Assembly (NCBI GenBank): GCA_021161625.1
Contig: JAGHAG010000178.1
Location: 1-5,429, forward strand
Length of the DNA: 5,429 bases
Source of the DNA: Elusimicrobiota bacterium
GTDB taxonomy: Bacteria > CG03
Direction: 5' to 3'
The position numbers and the translations under genes are program-made. Positions 1 to 5,419 of this stretch are shown piece after piece. Every line of letters starts with the position of its first letter. Within the stretch, counting starts at the first letter, position 1. The notes beneath the pieces are model-generated. The model was given only the letters and a program-made list of their open reading frames with translations, made no database searches and had not been told where the DNA came from.

Positions 1-4
1 TATC

Positions 5-94
5 AGGATTAAGGATTAAGTCGTTCACTTCGCTCACTTTAAGAATTAAGTATTTCATTTTTCCCATCACTTATTCCTTACTACTTAATCCTTA
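5..94. repeat. AGGATTA-type direct and inverted repeats in left spacer
   Basis: The left edge carries two tandem copies of AGGATTA (5-11 and 12-18). A perfect 12-bp inverted repeat pairs TAAGGATTAAGT (10-21) with ACTTAATCCTTA (83-94). A further 14-bp quasi-tandem is formed by 69-82 and 83-96 (ACTTATTCCTTACT and ACTTAATCCTTATC). A 9-bp near-repeat, TTCACTTCG then CTCACTTTA, lies at 25-42. The two arms of the inverted repeat are 61 bases apart, so this is not a compact hairpin. No reading frame or ribosome-binding site is visible. I read it as non-coding repetitive spacer; whether it is mobile cannot be told from one copy. Confidence 0.6.
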
Positions 95-178
95 TCACTA
101 ACTACCCTTTTCTACTTATCCTCTTGTCTCCATATCTCCATATCACTTTATCACCTCGTCACTTAGTCACATTGTCAC
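91..178. repeat. degenerate 8-bp tandem repeat, consensus YTTRTCAC
   Basis: Nine consecutive 8-bp units run without a phase slip from 107 to 178: CTTTTCTA, CTTATCCT, CTTGTCTC, CATATCTC, CATATCAC, TTTATCAC, CTCGTCAC, TTAGTCAC, ATTGTCAC. All nine have T and C at unit positions 5 and 6, and the last five end in TCAC. A tenth good unit (CTTATCAC, 91-98) is in phase but separated by one poor unit (99-106). On the minus strand the unit reads roughly GTGAYAAR. That contains TGA and TAA in shifting frames, and 8 is not a multiple of 3, so coding is excluded. A similar out-of-phase block follows at 234-257 (CTTGTCAC, TTTATTTT, CTTGTCTT). The array lies downstream of the operon's last gene. Its role is unknown. 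Confidence 0.75.
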
Positions 179-185
179 TTTTACA

Positions 186-202
186 GCAGACCAAGGGTCT
201 GC
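186..202. repeat. REP-like short palindrome (7-bp stem, 3-nt loop)
   Basis: GCAGACC (186-192) pairs perfectly with GGTCTGC (196-202) around the loop AAG. It lies 62 bases after the cimA stop in the direction of transcription. Neither side has a T-tract: the minus strand continues TGTAAAAG and the plus strand AGCTACAA. It is therefore a poor intrinsic terminator. It resembles short interspersed palindromic (REP-type) elements common in bacterial spacers and could protect the 3' end of the operon mRNA; that role is inference. Confidence 0.55.
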
Positions 203-210
203 AGCTACAA

Positions 211-224
211 TTCCGACTTCCGAC
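211..224. repeat. tandem TTCCGAC x2
   Basis: Two perfect adjacent copies of a 7-mer (211-217 and 218-224) sit between the REP-like hairpin and the second octamer block. They are part of the same repeat-rich, gene-free spacer (1-263). No coding or RNA gene is visible here, and no intrinsic terminator follows cimA within the window. Confidence 0.5.
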
Positions 225-263
225 CTCTGTTCCCTTGTCACTTTATTTTCTTGTCTTTTCGTT

Positions 264-1856
264 CTATTTGTGGGATTTTAAGAGTTTGTAGATGAAACTC
301 TCAATAAGGGCATTCCATGATGCCTGAATTATATCTTCAGAAACTCCGACAGTTGTCCATCTTTCATCACGGTCTCTTGATTCAATAAAAACCCTCACCG
401 CAGCAGCAGTTGCTTCTTTTGGATTTAAAACACGCACTCTGAAATCTGTAAGGGTCATTTCGTTGAGAAAAGGATAAAATTTTGTAAGAGATTTTCTCAA
501 AGTGTTATCCAGAGCATTAACAGGCCCATCACCCTCTGCAACTTCATAGACAATCTGTCCTTTGACAGAAAGCTTTATGGATGCCTCGCATCTTTTCTCA
601 ATTGCAGGTAAGGATGGTTTTTTCAGGTATTCCAGAATAACTCTGCAACTTTTAACATTAAAAAATTCAGGAATTTTCCCTGTTTTAAGTTTCAGAAAGA
701 GTTTTAATGAAGCATCTGCCGCTTCATACTGATACCCTCTTGCTTCCCTTTCTTTTATCTCTCGTAAAATCTGCAATGCAAGTTCTCTGTCTTTGAGTTT
801 TATTCCGAGTTGTTCGCTTTTTAATTTCAGATTTGAAAGTCCTGAAAGTTCTGATATAAGGATTCTTCTTTCATTTCCGACAATTCGGGGGTCAACATGT
901 TCATAGGTAGAAGGATTTCTCATAACAGCAGATACATGAACACCGCCTTTGTGTGCAAATGCAGAAATCCCGACATAGGGCTGTTCTCTTTTTGGAATAA
1001 GATTTGCAACCTCGTCAACATATCTTGAAATTTTTGTAAGTTTTTTCAAGTTTTTTAAGGTAAAATTTTTTATTTTTAATTTCTTTTTTAGCATCAGATT
1101 GGGGATTATAGAGGAAAGATTTGCATTTCCACATCTCTCACCCCATCCGTTAATTGTGCCCTGAACCATTGTTGCACCGTTATCAACTGCTGAAAGAGAA
1201 TTGGCAACTGCAAGTTCGCAGTCATTGTGGGCGTGAATACCGACCTTTGCATGAGGGAATTTTTCTTTAATGGTTTTTGTTATTCTTGCAATATCGTCCG
1301 GCATTGTTCCGCCGTTTGTATCTGCAAGAACAATCCAGTCAGCACCACCATCCAGTGCTGCTGAGAGAGTTTTTAAAGCATATTCAGAGTTTTCAAAATA
1401 TCCGTCAAAGAAGTGTTCTGCATCATAGATGACTTCTTTTTTCCCTCGTTTTTTCAGGAAATTCACAGAAGATTTAATCATTCTCAAGTTTTCTTCAGGA
1501 GTTGTCCTTAGAGCATCCTTTACATGTGTAAGAGATGTTTTCCCAAAAATGCAGAAGGCATCAGGTTTTGATTTTATGAGCTCCTGAAGATTTTTATCTT
1601 TATAAGCAGGGATATTTTTTCTTCTTGTTGAACCAAAGGCAACAAGTTTTGATGGGGAAAGTTTTATTTTTTTTATTCTCTTAAAAAATTCAGCATCCTT
1701 GGGATTTGAACCGGGCCATCCGCCTTCTATGTAAGGAATACCAAGTTCTCTCAGTGCCCTTGCAACACTTATTTTGTCTTTAACAGTAAAGGATATGCCT
1801 TCTGCCTGAGAACCATCTCGCAGGGTTGTATCATAAATGTAGATTTCTTTATTCAT
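264..1856 (-). CDS. cimA: (R)-citramalate synthase
   Basis: This enzyme condenses pyruvate with acetyl-CoA to (R)-citramalate, the first step of the threonine-independent route to 2-oxobutyrate and isoleucine. The 530-residue protein has an N-terminal HMGL-like TIM barrel (about 4-275), a linker with an ISAFAHKGGVHVSA segment (297-310), and a C-terminal LeuA-type allosteric domain (about 400-525). Visible motifs are DTTLRDG (9-15, with Arg13 and Asp14 at the active site), GGWPGSNPKD (45-54), HAHND (208-212) and NGWGERCGNAN (236-246). Asp14, His208, His210 and Asn244 are the expected divalent-metal ligands. GGWPGSNPKD and the roughly 530-residue length fit the long citramalate synthase family better than isopropylmalate or homocitrate synthase, though substrate choice in this superfamily is hard to prove from sequence. 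The allosteric domain suggests end-product inhibition, probably by isoleucine (inference). The ATG overlaps the lysC stop by 4 nt (ATGA). It is preceded by AAAGGAG (1871-1865) 8 nt upstream, inside the last lysC codons. It is the last gene of the operon. Confidence 0.93.
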   Translation of the reverse strand: MNKEIYIYDTTLRDGSQAEGISFTVKDKISVARALRELGIPYIEGGWPGSNPKDAEFFKRIKKIKLSPSKLVAFGSTRRKNIPAYKDKNLQELIKSKPDAFCIFGKTSLTHVKDALRTTPEENLRMIKSSVNFLKKRGKKEVIYDAEHFFDGYFENSEYALKTLSAALDGGADWIVLADTNGGTMPDDIARITKTIKEKFPHAKVGIHAHNDCELAVANSLSAVDNGATMVQGTINGWGERCGNANLSSIIPNLMLKKKLKIKNFTLKNLKKLTKISRYVDEVANLIPKREQPYVGISAFAHKGGVHVSAVMRNPSTYEHVDPRIVGNERRILISELSGLSNLKLKSEQLGIKLKDRELALQILREIKEREARGYQYEAADASLKLFLKLKTGKIPEFFNVKSCRVILEYLKKPSLPAIEKRCEASIKLSVKGQIVYEVAEGDGPVNALDNTLRKSLTKFYPFLNEMTLTDFRVRVLNPKEATAAAVRVFIESRDRDERWTTVGVSEDIIQASWNALIESFIYKLLKSHK

Positions 1857-3067
1857 AATTTAAACTCCTTTGCAATTGCTTTAACTGCTTTTTTTACATC
1901 TTTTTCATCAATTACACAGGAAATTTTTATTTCAGAGGTTGATATCATTTCAATGTTTATTTTGCTCTTTGCAAGAGCACGAAACATGCGCGATGCAACG
2001 CCACTGTGTGTTTTCATACCACTTCCAACAATGGAAACCTTTGCAACATTTTCCTTTATTGAAAATTCTTTTGCTTTAAGTTTTTTCACAATTTTTTTAA
2101 GAATTTGCTTTACATCTTCAATATCCTTTTTTTTGACTGTAAAAGATATGTCGTTTACTGCATTTGGAGGTTTTGCTGCTGACTGAATAATCATATCAAC
2201 AGAAATGTCTTTTTTTGCTATTGCCTCAAAAATTTCAGCGGCAATTCCAGGTCTATCAGGAACCCCTATCACAGAAACCTTCACCTGATCGCAGTCCTCA
2301 GTAACTCCTCTTACAACAAGTTTTTCAAGCAATTTTCCCTCCTCACAAACAATTGTGCCTTTTTCTCTTGAAAATGTTGAGGCAACCTCAAATTTAACAC
2401 CCTGGTTTCTTGCAAGTTCAACCGCCCGTGCCTGCATAACAGATGCGCCAAGCGAAGCCATTTCCAAAAGTTCATCAAAAGACATTATATCAATTTTTTT
2501 TGCGTTTTTATAAATTTTTGGATTTGCTGTAAAAACCCCGCGGACATCTGTAAAGATTTTACACTCTGTATTTAAGGTCGCAGCAAGAGCAATTGCTGTA
2601 AGGTCAGAACCGCCCCTTCCAAGGGTGGTAATTTCTCCAGCAGGAGTTTTTCCCTGAAAACCCGCAACAACGATGATATAATTTTGCCTCAAATAATTTT
2701 TAAGTTTCTTCCTGTCAATGCTTTTTATCCTTGCAGAGGTAAAATTCTCGTCTGTAATAATCCCTATCTGGTGTCCTGTAAATGAAATAACCTTGTGTCC
2801 CATATCCCACAAAGCCAAAGAAAGAAGCGCTATGGTTTTTTGTTCTCCAGTTGAAAGAAGCATGTCCAGTTCTCTTTTGTGGGGCCTTTTTGAGATGGCA
2901 TGCGCCTCTTTAATCAATTCATCTGTTGTGCCTCCCGGGGCTGATACAACCACAACAGGATTAAATTTTCTTTTTTTAAATTCAATAACTCTTTTTGCAA
3001 CATGCTTTATTTTTTGGGCATCTGCAACAGAGGAACCACCAAATTTCAAAACAATTGGCTCAGGCAT
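1853..3067 (-). CDS. lysC: aspartate kinase (monofunctional, two ACT domains)
   Basis: The product phosphorylates aspartate with ATP to 4-phospho-aspartate, the entry step to lysine, methionine and threonine. The 404-residue protein has an amino-acid-kinase domain (about 4-240) with KFGGSS (8-13), STGE (72-75), GRGGSD (150-155) and TDVRGVFTANP (173-183). Two ACT domains follow (about 263-330 and 343-404), marked by DRPGIAAEIFEAIA (271-284) and STSEIKISCVI (376-386). The length and architecture fit the monofunctional bacterial type, with no fused homoserine dehydrogenase. The ACT pair in this family binds threonine and/or lysine for feedback inhibition; which ligand applies here is not determinable by eye. 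The ATG overlaps the thrB end by 8 nt (ATGCCTGA). A GGGAG Shine-Dalgarno (3084-3080) lies 12 nt upstream, rather far, so coupling to thrB translation is probable. Its neighbour thrB points to a role mainly in threonine supply. Confidence 0.95.
   Translation of the reverse strand: MPEPIVLKFGGSSVADAQKIKHVAKRVIEFKKRKFNPVVVVSAPGGTTDELIKEAHAISKRPHKRELDMLLSTGEQKTIALLSLALWDMGHKVISFTGHQIGIITDENFTSARIKSIDRKKLKNYLRQNYIIVVAGFQGKTPAGEITTLGRGGSDLTAIALAATLNTECKIFTDVRGVFTANPKIYKNAKKIDIMSFDELLEMASLGASVMQARAVELARNQGVKFEVASTFSREKGTIVCEEGKLLEKLVVRGVTEDCDQVKVSVIGVPDRPGIAAEIFEAIAKKDISVDMIIQSAAKPPNAVNDISFTVKKKDIEDVKQILKKIVKKLKAKEFSIKENVAKVSIVGSGMKTHSGVASRMFRALAKSKINIEMISTSEIKISCVIDEKDVKKAVKAIAKEFKL
1865..1871 (-). 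promoter_or_regulatory. cimA ribosome-binding site inside lysC
   Basis: AAAGGAG on the minus strand lies 8 nt before the cimA ATG and within the codons for the last residues of LysC (KEFKL). With the ATGA stop/start overlap this makes translational coupling between lysC and cimA likely. Confidence 0.75.
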
Positions 3068-3983
3068 GTTTTATTACAACTCCCTTATCTCTGACCTTTG
3101 TAATAATTACCCTGCAAGGGATTTTTAGTTTTTTAAAAAATTTTTCAAACATTTCTTTGAAAGTTTTAGCGTCTTTTTTATTTTTGGCAATTGCAACTAC
3201 TGACGAACCTGAACCTGAAATAAAAAAACCTTTTGCCCCGGCTTTTTCAACCATTTTTTTCATCTCATCAAAACCTTTGATGAATTTTTTGCGATACGGG
3301 GTGTGAATTCTGTCCTCAAACATAAAACTTTCCAGCCCCTTTTCTAAAATTCCATACATAAGCGATGCAACCCGCGAAAGGTTAAAAATAACATCCCTTT
3401 TTGAATAAACTTCAGGCAACGACCCTCTTGAACTTTTTGTATTGACAATGATTTCAGGTATGGCAATTGTAAGGGGGTAATTGAATTTTCCTCTTATGGG
3501 ATAAACATTAACTTTGTCCTTTAAAACAACTGTAAGAACAATTCCACCATAAAGGGAAGAAGCGACATTGTCATAGTGTCCCTCAAGATGGGCACAGATT
3601 TTTAAAATTTCCAGTTTGCTTAACTTCTTTCCGCTAACCTCATTTGCAAAAAACGCACCTGCCAGATGCGCTGTTCCTGAGGAGCCGAGCCCCCTCATAA
3701 GAGGAGTTTTTATATTTATCTTGACATTTATTCTCCCAAGTTTCCTGTAGTCAAATTTCACTTTTTTAAATACAACAAGTGCTGCTTTCCAGAAGATATT
3801 GTTTTTCCCCCTTTCTACGATATCAGCATTTTCTCCAGAAGGGATAATGTTAAGGGAAAATTTGCCGGGTTTTATTTCAATTTCAAATGTGTTTACAATG
3901 TCAACAGCGGCTGAGAGAATATCAAATCCACAACCGAGATTTCCTGATGAGGCAGGAACCTCTATAACAAATTTTGAGTGCAT
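3060..3983 (-). CDS. thrB: homoserine kinase (GHMP family)
   Basis: This enzyme transfers phosphate from ATP to homoserine, giving O-phosphohomoserine for threonine synthase. The 307 residues match the usual ThrB length. The N-terminal substrate-region motif is PASSGNLGCGFD (10-21). The GHMP ATP-binding motif is PLMRGLGSSGTA (94-105). The EGHYDNVASSLYGG segment (134-147) parallels the HYDNVAP region of known ThrB proteins. The third motif is ISGSGSSVVA (255-264). It is cytosolic, with no signal peptide or membrane span. HYDNVA and the aspartate-kinase neighbour separate it from other GHMP kinases such as mevalonate kinase. The start is ATG at 3983, the only start after the fba stop, which is in the same frame 9 nt upstream. 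No purine-rich Shine-Dalgarno precedes it (…TACAACTCT-ATG), unlike its neighbours, so it may depend on reinitiation by ribosomes finishing fba. Its 3' end overlaps lysC by 8 nt. Confidence 0.93.
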   Translation of the reverse strand: MHSKFVIEVPASSGNLGCGFDILSAAVDIVNTFEIEIKPGKFSLNIIPSGENADIVERGKNNIFWKAALVVFKKVKFDYRKLGRINVKINIKTPLMRGLGSSGTAHLAGAFFANEVSGKKLSKLEILKICAHLEGHYDNVASSLYGGIVLTVVLKDKVNVYPIRGKFNYPLTIAIPEIIVNTKSSRGSLPEVYSKRDVIFNLSRVASLMYGILEKGLESFMFEDRIHTPYRKKFIKGFDEMKKMVEKAGAKGFFISGSGSSVVAIAKNKKDAKTFKEMFEKFFKKLKIPCRVIITKVRDKGVVIKHA

Positions 3984-3992
3984 AGAGTTGTA

Positions 3993-4967
3993 TTATGCTT
4001 TGTTGGCAGAACCAAGGACCTCTATATTCTTTCTCTTGATAAGTTCTTTGAGTGCTTCTCTTGCAGGGCCGAGATACTTTCTCGGGTCAAAAACTTCTGG
4101 CTGGTTTGCAAAGACCTCTCTTATTTTTGCTGTTACAACAAGGCGACCGTCTGTGTCTATGTTTATTTTGCAGACAGCGGATTTTGCCGCTCTTCTCAAT
4201 TGGTCTTCAGGAACGCCAACAGCACCTTCAAGTTTTCCACCGTATTTGTTGCACATCTCAACATATTCCTGAGGGACAGAGGAAGAACCATGCAGAACAA
4301 TGGGAAAACCTGGAATTCTTTTTTCAATTTCTTCAAGGATGTCAAACCTGAGAGGTGGTGGTGTTTCTCCAGGTTTTATTTTAAACTTGTATGCTCCGTG
4401 AGATGTTCCAATTGAAATAGCAAGAGAATCAACCCCAGTTCTTTTTACAAAATCCTCAACATCATCCGGATTTGTGTAATGGGACTTTTCTGCACTGACA
4501 TGTTCCTCAATTCCTGCAAGAACCCCGAGTTCCCCTTCAACAGACACGTCATATCTATGTGCATAATCAACAACTTTTTTTGTAAGAGCTATGTTTTCCT
4601 CATAGGGAAGGTGGGAGCCATCAATCATAACAGATGAAAAACCCATCTCAATGCAGGAAACGCACAGTTCGTAGGAATCACCATGGTCAAGATGAAGAAC
4701 AATTGGAATATTACTCTTCAAATCATTTCTTGCCATCTGAACAGCCCCTTCTGCCATATATCTTAAAAGGGTCTGATTTGCGTATTTTCTTGCACCTTTT
4801 GAAACCTGCAAAATTACAGGTGAATTTGTTTCAGCGCATCCCATAATAATTGCCTGAAGCTGTTCCATGTTATTGAAGTTGTATCCGGGAATTGCATAGC
4901 CCCCATCTATTGCTTTTTTAAAAATCTCTTTTGAATTTACAAAACCAAGTTCACTGTAATGGACCAT
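3993..4967 (-). CDS. fba: class II fructose-1,6-bisphosphate aldolase
   Basis: The product reversibly cleaves fructose-1,6-bisphosphate to dihydroxyacetone phosphate and glyceraldehyde-3-phosphate, using a divalent metal (usually Zn) in glycolysis and gluconeogenesis. Starting at ATG 4967 it has 324 residues. Motifs in that numbering are LHLDHG (91-96; Asp94 catalytic, His95 metal), SVMIDGSHLP (112-121), EGELG (144-148), IGTSHGAY (186-193; His190 metal), VLHGSSSVP (224-232; His226 metal) and KINIDTDGR (267-275; phosphate/active-site loop). All key residues are present. A GTG six bases upstream (4973) is also in frame, but it lies inside the Shine-Dalgarno itself. The ATG, 5 nt after AGGAGG, is the better start. 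The stop is 9 nt before thrB and in the same frame. A related tagatose-bisphosphate aldolase is possible in principle, but a housekeeping Fba is more likely. Confidence 0.93.
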   Translation of the reverse strand: MVHYSELGFVNSKEIFKKAIDGGYAIPGYNFNNMEQLQAIIMGCAETNSPVILQVSKGARKYANQTLLRYMAEGAVQMARNDLKSNIPIVLHLDHGDSYELCVSCIEMGFSSVMIDGSHLPYEENIALTKKVVDYAHRYDVSVEGELGVLAGIEEHVSAEKSHYTNPDDVEDFVKRTGVDSLAISIGTSHGAYKFKIKPGETPPPLRFDILEEIEKRIPGFPIVLHGSSSVPQEYVEMCNKYGGKLEGAVGVPEDQLRRAAKSAVCKINIDTDGRLVVTAKIREVFANQPEVFDPRKYLGPAREALKELIKRKNIEVLGSANKA

Positions 4968-4972
4968 TTTCA

Positions 4973-4978
4973 CCTCCT
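4973..4978 (-). promoter_or_regulatory. strong Shine-Dalgarno that fixes the fba start
   Basis: AGGAGG on the minus strand continues as TGA, giving a 9-base match to the 16S anti-Shine-Dalgarno. It lies 5 nt before the ATG at 4967. It overlaps both the TAG stop of the upstream gene and the in-frame GTG at 4973, so that GTG is an unlikely start. The overlap also suggests translational coupling with the upstream small gene. Confidence 0.85.
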
Positions 4979-5231
4979 ATTCTTCTATTACCTTATAAAC
5001 CTTGCTTCCGGGGTGCACCTTGCCTTCAACCTTTATTCCCACAGCACCACCTTTACCTGCTTCTTCAACAGAGTTGTGTTCAATCTGCATGGATGTAATC
5101 TCCTGATAGAGATTGTCATGGGCTCCCACAATGTGAATTTTGTCTCCAATTTTTAAAGTATCTGTCAATTCAACAGCAGCAACTGAAACTTTTCCAAAAT
5201 AATGTGTAACAACACCTACTTCTTTTTCCAT
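4977..5231 (-). CDS. small EF-Tu domain 2-like beta-barrel protein
   Basis: This 84-residue protein resembles the stand-alone version of translation-factor GTPase domain 2 seen in some bacteria and archaea. Features include an opening VGVVTHYFGKVSVAAVEL strand pair (5-22), LKIGDKIHIVGAH (26-38), a QEITSMQIEHNSVEEAGKGGAVGIKV stretch (43-68) and a closing VHPGSKVYKV (72-81). In EF-Tu, EF-G and IF2 the same pattern forms the domain 2 barrel. There is no GTPase domain (no P-loop, no NKxD), so it cannot act as an elongation factor by itself. Proteins of this kind are usually annotated only as translation-elongation-factor-like, with no established role. It may bind RNA or protein, but this is inference. 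The ATG is preceded by GGGAGG (5242-5237) 5 nt upstream. The stop lies 9 nt before the fba ATG, inside that gene's Shine-Dalgarno. It is probably the first gene of the operon. Confidence 0.8.
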   Translation of the reverse strand: MEKEVGVVTHYFGKVSVAAVELTDTLKIGDKIHIVGAHDNLYQEITSMQIEHNSVEEAGKGGAVGIKVEGKVHPGSKVYKVIEE

Positions 5232-5236
5232 ACCGT

Positions 5237-5242
5237 CCTCCC
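5237..5242 (-). promoter_or_regulatory. Shine-Dalgarno of the EF-Tu domain 2-like gene
   Basis: GGGAGG on the minus strand lies 5 nt before the ATG at 5231. It is strong and well spaced, and supports this start. Confidence 0.75.
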
Positions 5243-5248
5243 ATCATT

Positions 5249-5287
5249 ATTATATTTCCTTTTATCAAATTAGCATTTAAAGGTCAA
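5249..5287 (-). promoter_or_regulatory. candidate sigma-70-type promoter of the operon
   Basis: Minus-strand TTGACC (5287-5282) matches the -35 consensus at 5 of 6 bases. With a 17-bp spacer it meets TAAAAG (5264-5259), a 4 of 6 match to the -10 consensus. A perfect TATAAT also occurs at 5254-5249. It has no good -35 at 16-18 bp, and it would start transcription about 10 nt before the ATG. Either reading places the start just upstream of the first gene. AT-rich DNA yields such matches by chance, so this is moderate evidence only. Confidence 0.45.
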
Positions 5288-5303
5288 CCCAGATTTTTCA
5301 TTA

Positions 5304-5334
5304 GAAAAACCACAGCCCTTTTTCCAAAGGGCTG
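5304..5334 (-). terminator. intrinsic-terminator-like hairpin
   Basis: On the minus strand CAGCCCTTT, loop GGAA and AAAGGGCTG form a perfect 9-bp stem (5334-5313). It is followed by TGG and a T-rich run, TTTTTC (5309-5304). This would end transcripts arriving from the right, ahead of the operon promoter. The T-tract is short (five T) and starts three bases after the stem, so efficiency is uncertain. The TTTTTC of 5309-5304 can itself pair with GAAAAA (5299-5294) as a separate 6-bp hairpin. No T-tract supports termination on the plus strand. Confidence 0.45.
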
Positions 5335-5419
5335 GGTCCAGCCTATTAAGAAATGGGCTGTGATCTGTCCTTCGGACCGCCCTATCTCTGATAGGGCGGG
5401 GTTAACCCCGCCCAGCCCT
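5311..5419. repeat. nested palindromic repeat cluster (REP/MITE-like unit)
   Basis: A 109-base gene-free block holds at least seven inverted repeats. They are 5313-5321 with 5326-5334 (9 bp), 5339-5347 with 5352-5360 (9 bp, one G-U), 5367-5370 with 5374-5377 (4 bp), 5377-5386 with 5390-5399 (10 bp), the palindrome 5394-5413 (20 bp), and two longer-range stems: 5311-5318 with 5355-5362 (8 bp) and 5328-5336 with 5411-5419 (9 bp). The last could close a multibranched structure. GC content is far above that of the neighbouring spacer. No ORF or transposase is seen, and the block may continue past the window edge. A REP/BIME-type or non-autonomous element fits best; a structured RNA is the alternative. 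Confidence 0.6.
5394..5413. repeat. perfect 20-bp palindrome
   Basis: GGGCGGGGTT (5394-5403) is followed at once by its exact reverse complement AACCCCGCCC (5404-5413), centred on TTAA. The left arm also forms the right arm of the 10-bp hairpin 5377-5399, so the two structures exclude each other. With no loop it is better suited to a dimeric protein site or a cruciform/element end than to a stable RNA hairpin. Its function is unknown. Confidence 0.7.

Noticed and set aside
91..178. CRISPR array or origin iterons
   Set aside because: Units are only 8 bp, directly adjacent and degenerate, with no spacers. No initiator gene or DnaA-box cluster is visible nearby.
186..202. Hairpin after cimA as an intrinsic terminator
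   Set aside because: The minus strand downstream reads TGTAAAAG, with no T-tract, so it was called a REP-like repeat instead.
264..1856. 2-isopropylmalate or homocitrate synthase
   Set aside because: The GGWPGSNPKD segment and the roughly 530-residue length fit the long citramalate synthase family better, and the aspartate-pathway context agrees. Residual doubt on substrate remains.
2127..2134. A8 run in lysC (minus strand) containing a frameshift-type A-AAA-AAG heptamer in the first ACT domain
   Set aside because: The frame stays open through both ACT domains and the full-length product matches the family. Lysine-rich AT-biased genes make such runs by chance, and I see no adjacent stimulatory hairpin or Shine-Dalgarno.
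1953..4846. Open plus-strand frames of about 70-157 codons opposite lysC, thrB and fba
   Set aside because: They are antisense shadows of well-supported minus-strand genes. Their translations look like no known family, and they lack convincing ribosome-binding sites.
4959..5156. Plus-strand frame of 65 codons opposite the EF-Tu domain 2-like gene
   Set aside because: It overlaps a minus-strand gene with a strong Shine-Dalgarno and a recognisable fold. Its own product is unrecognisable.
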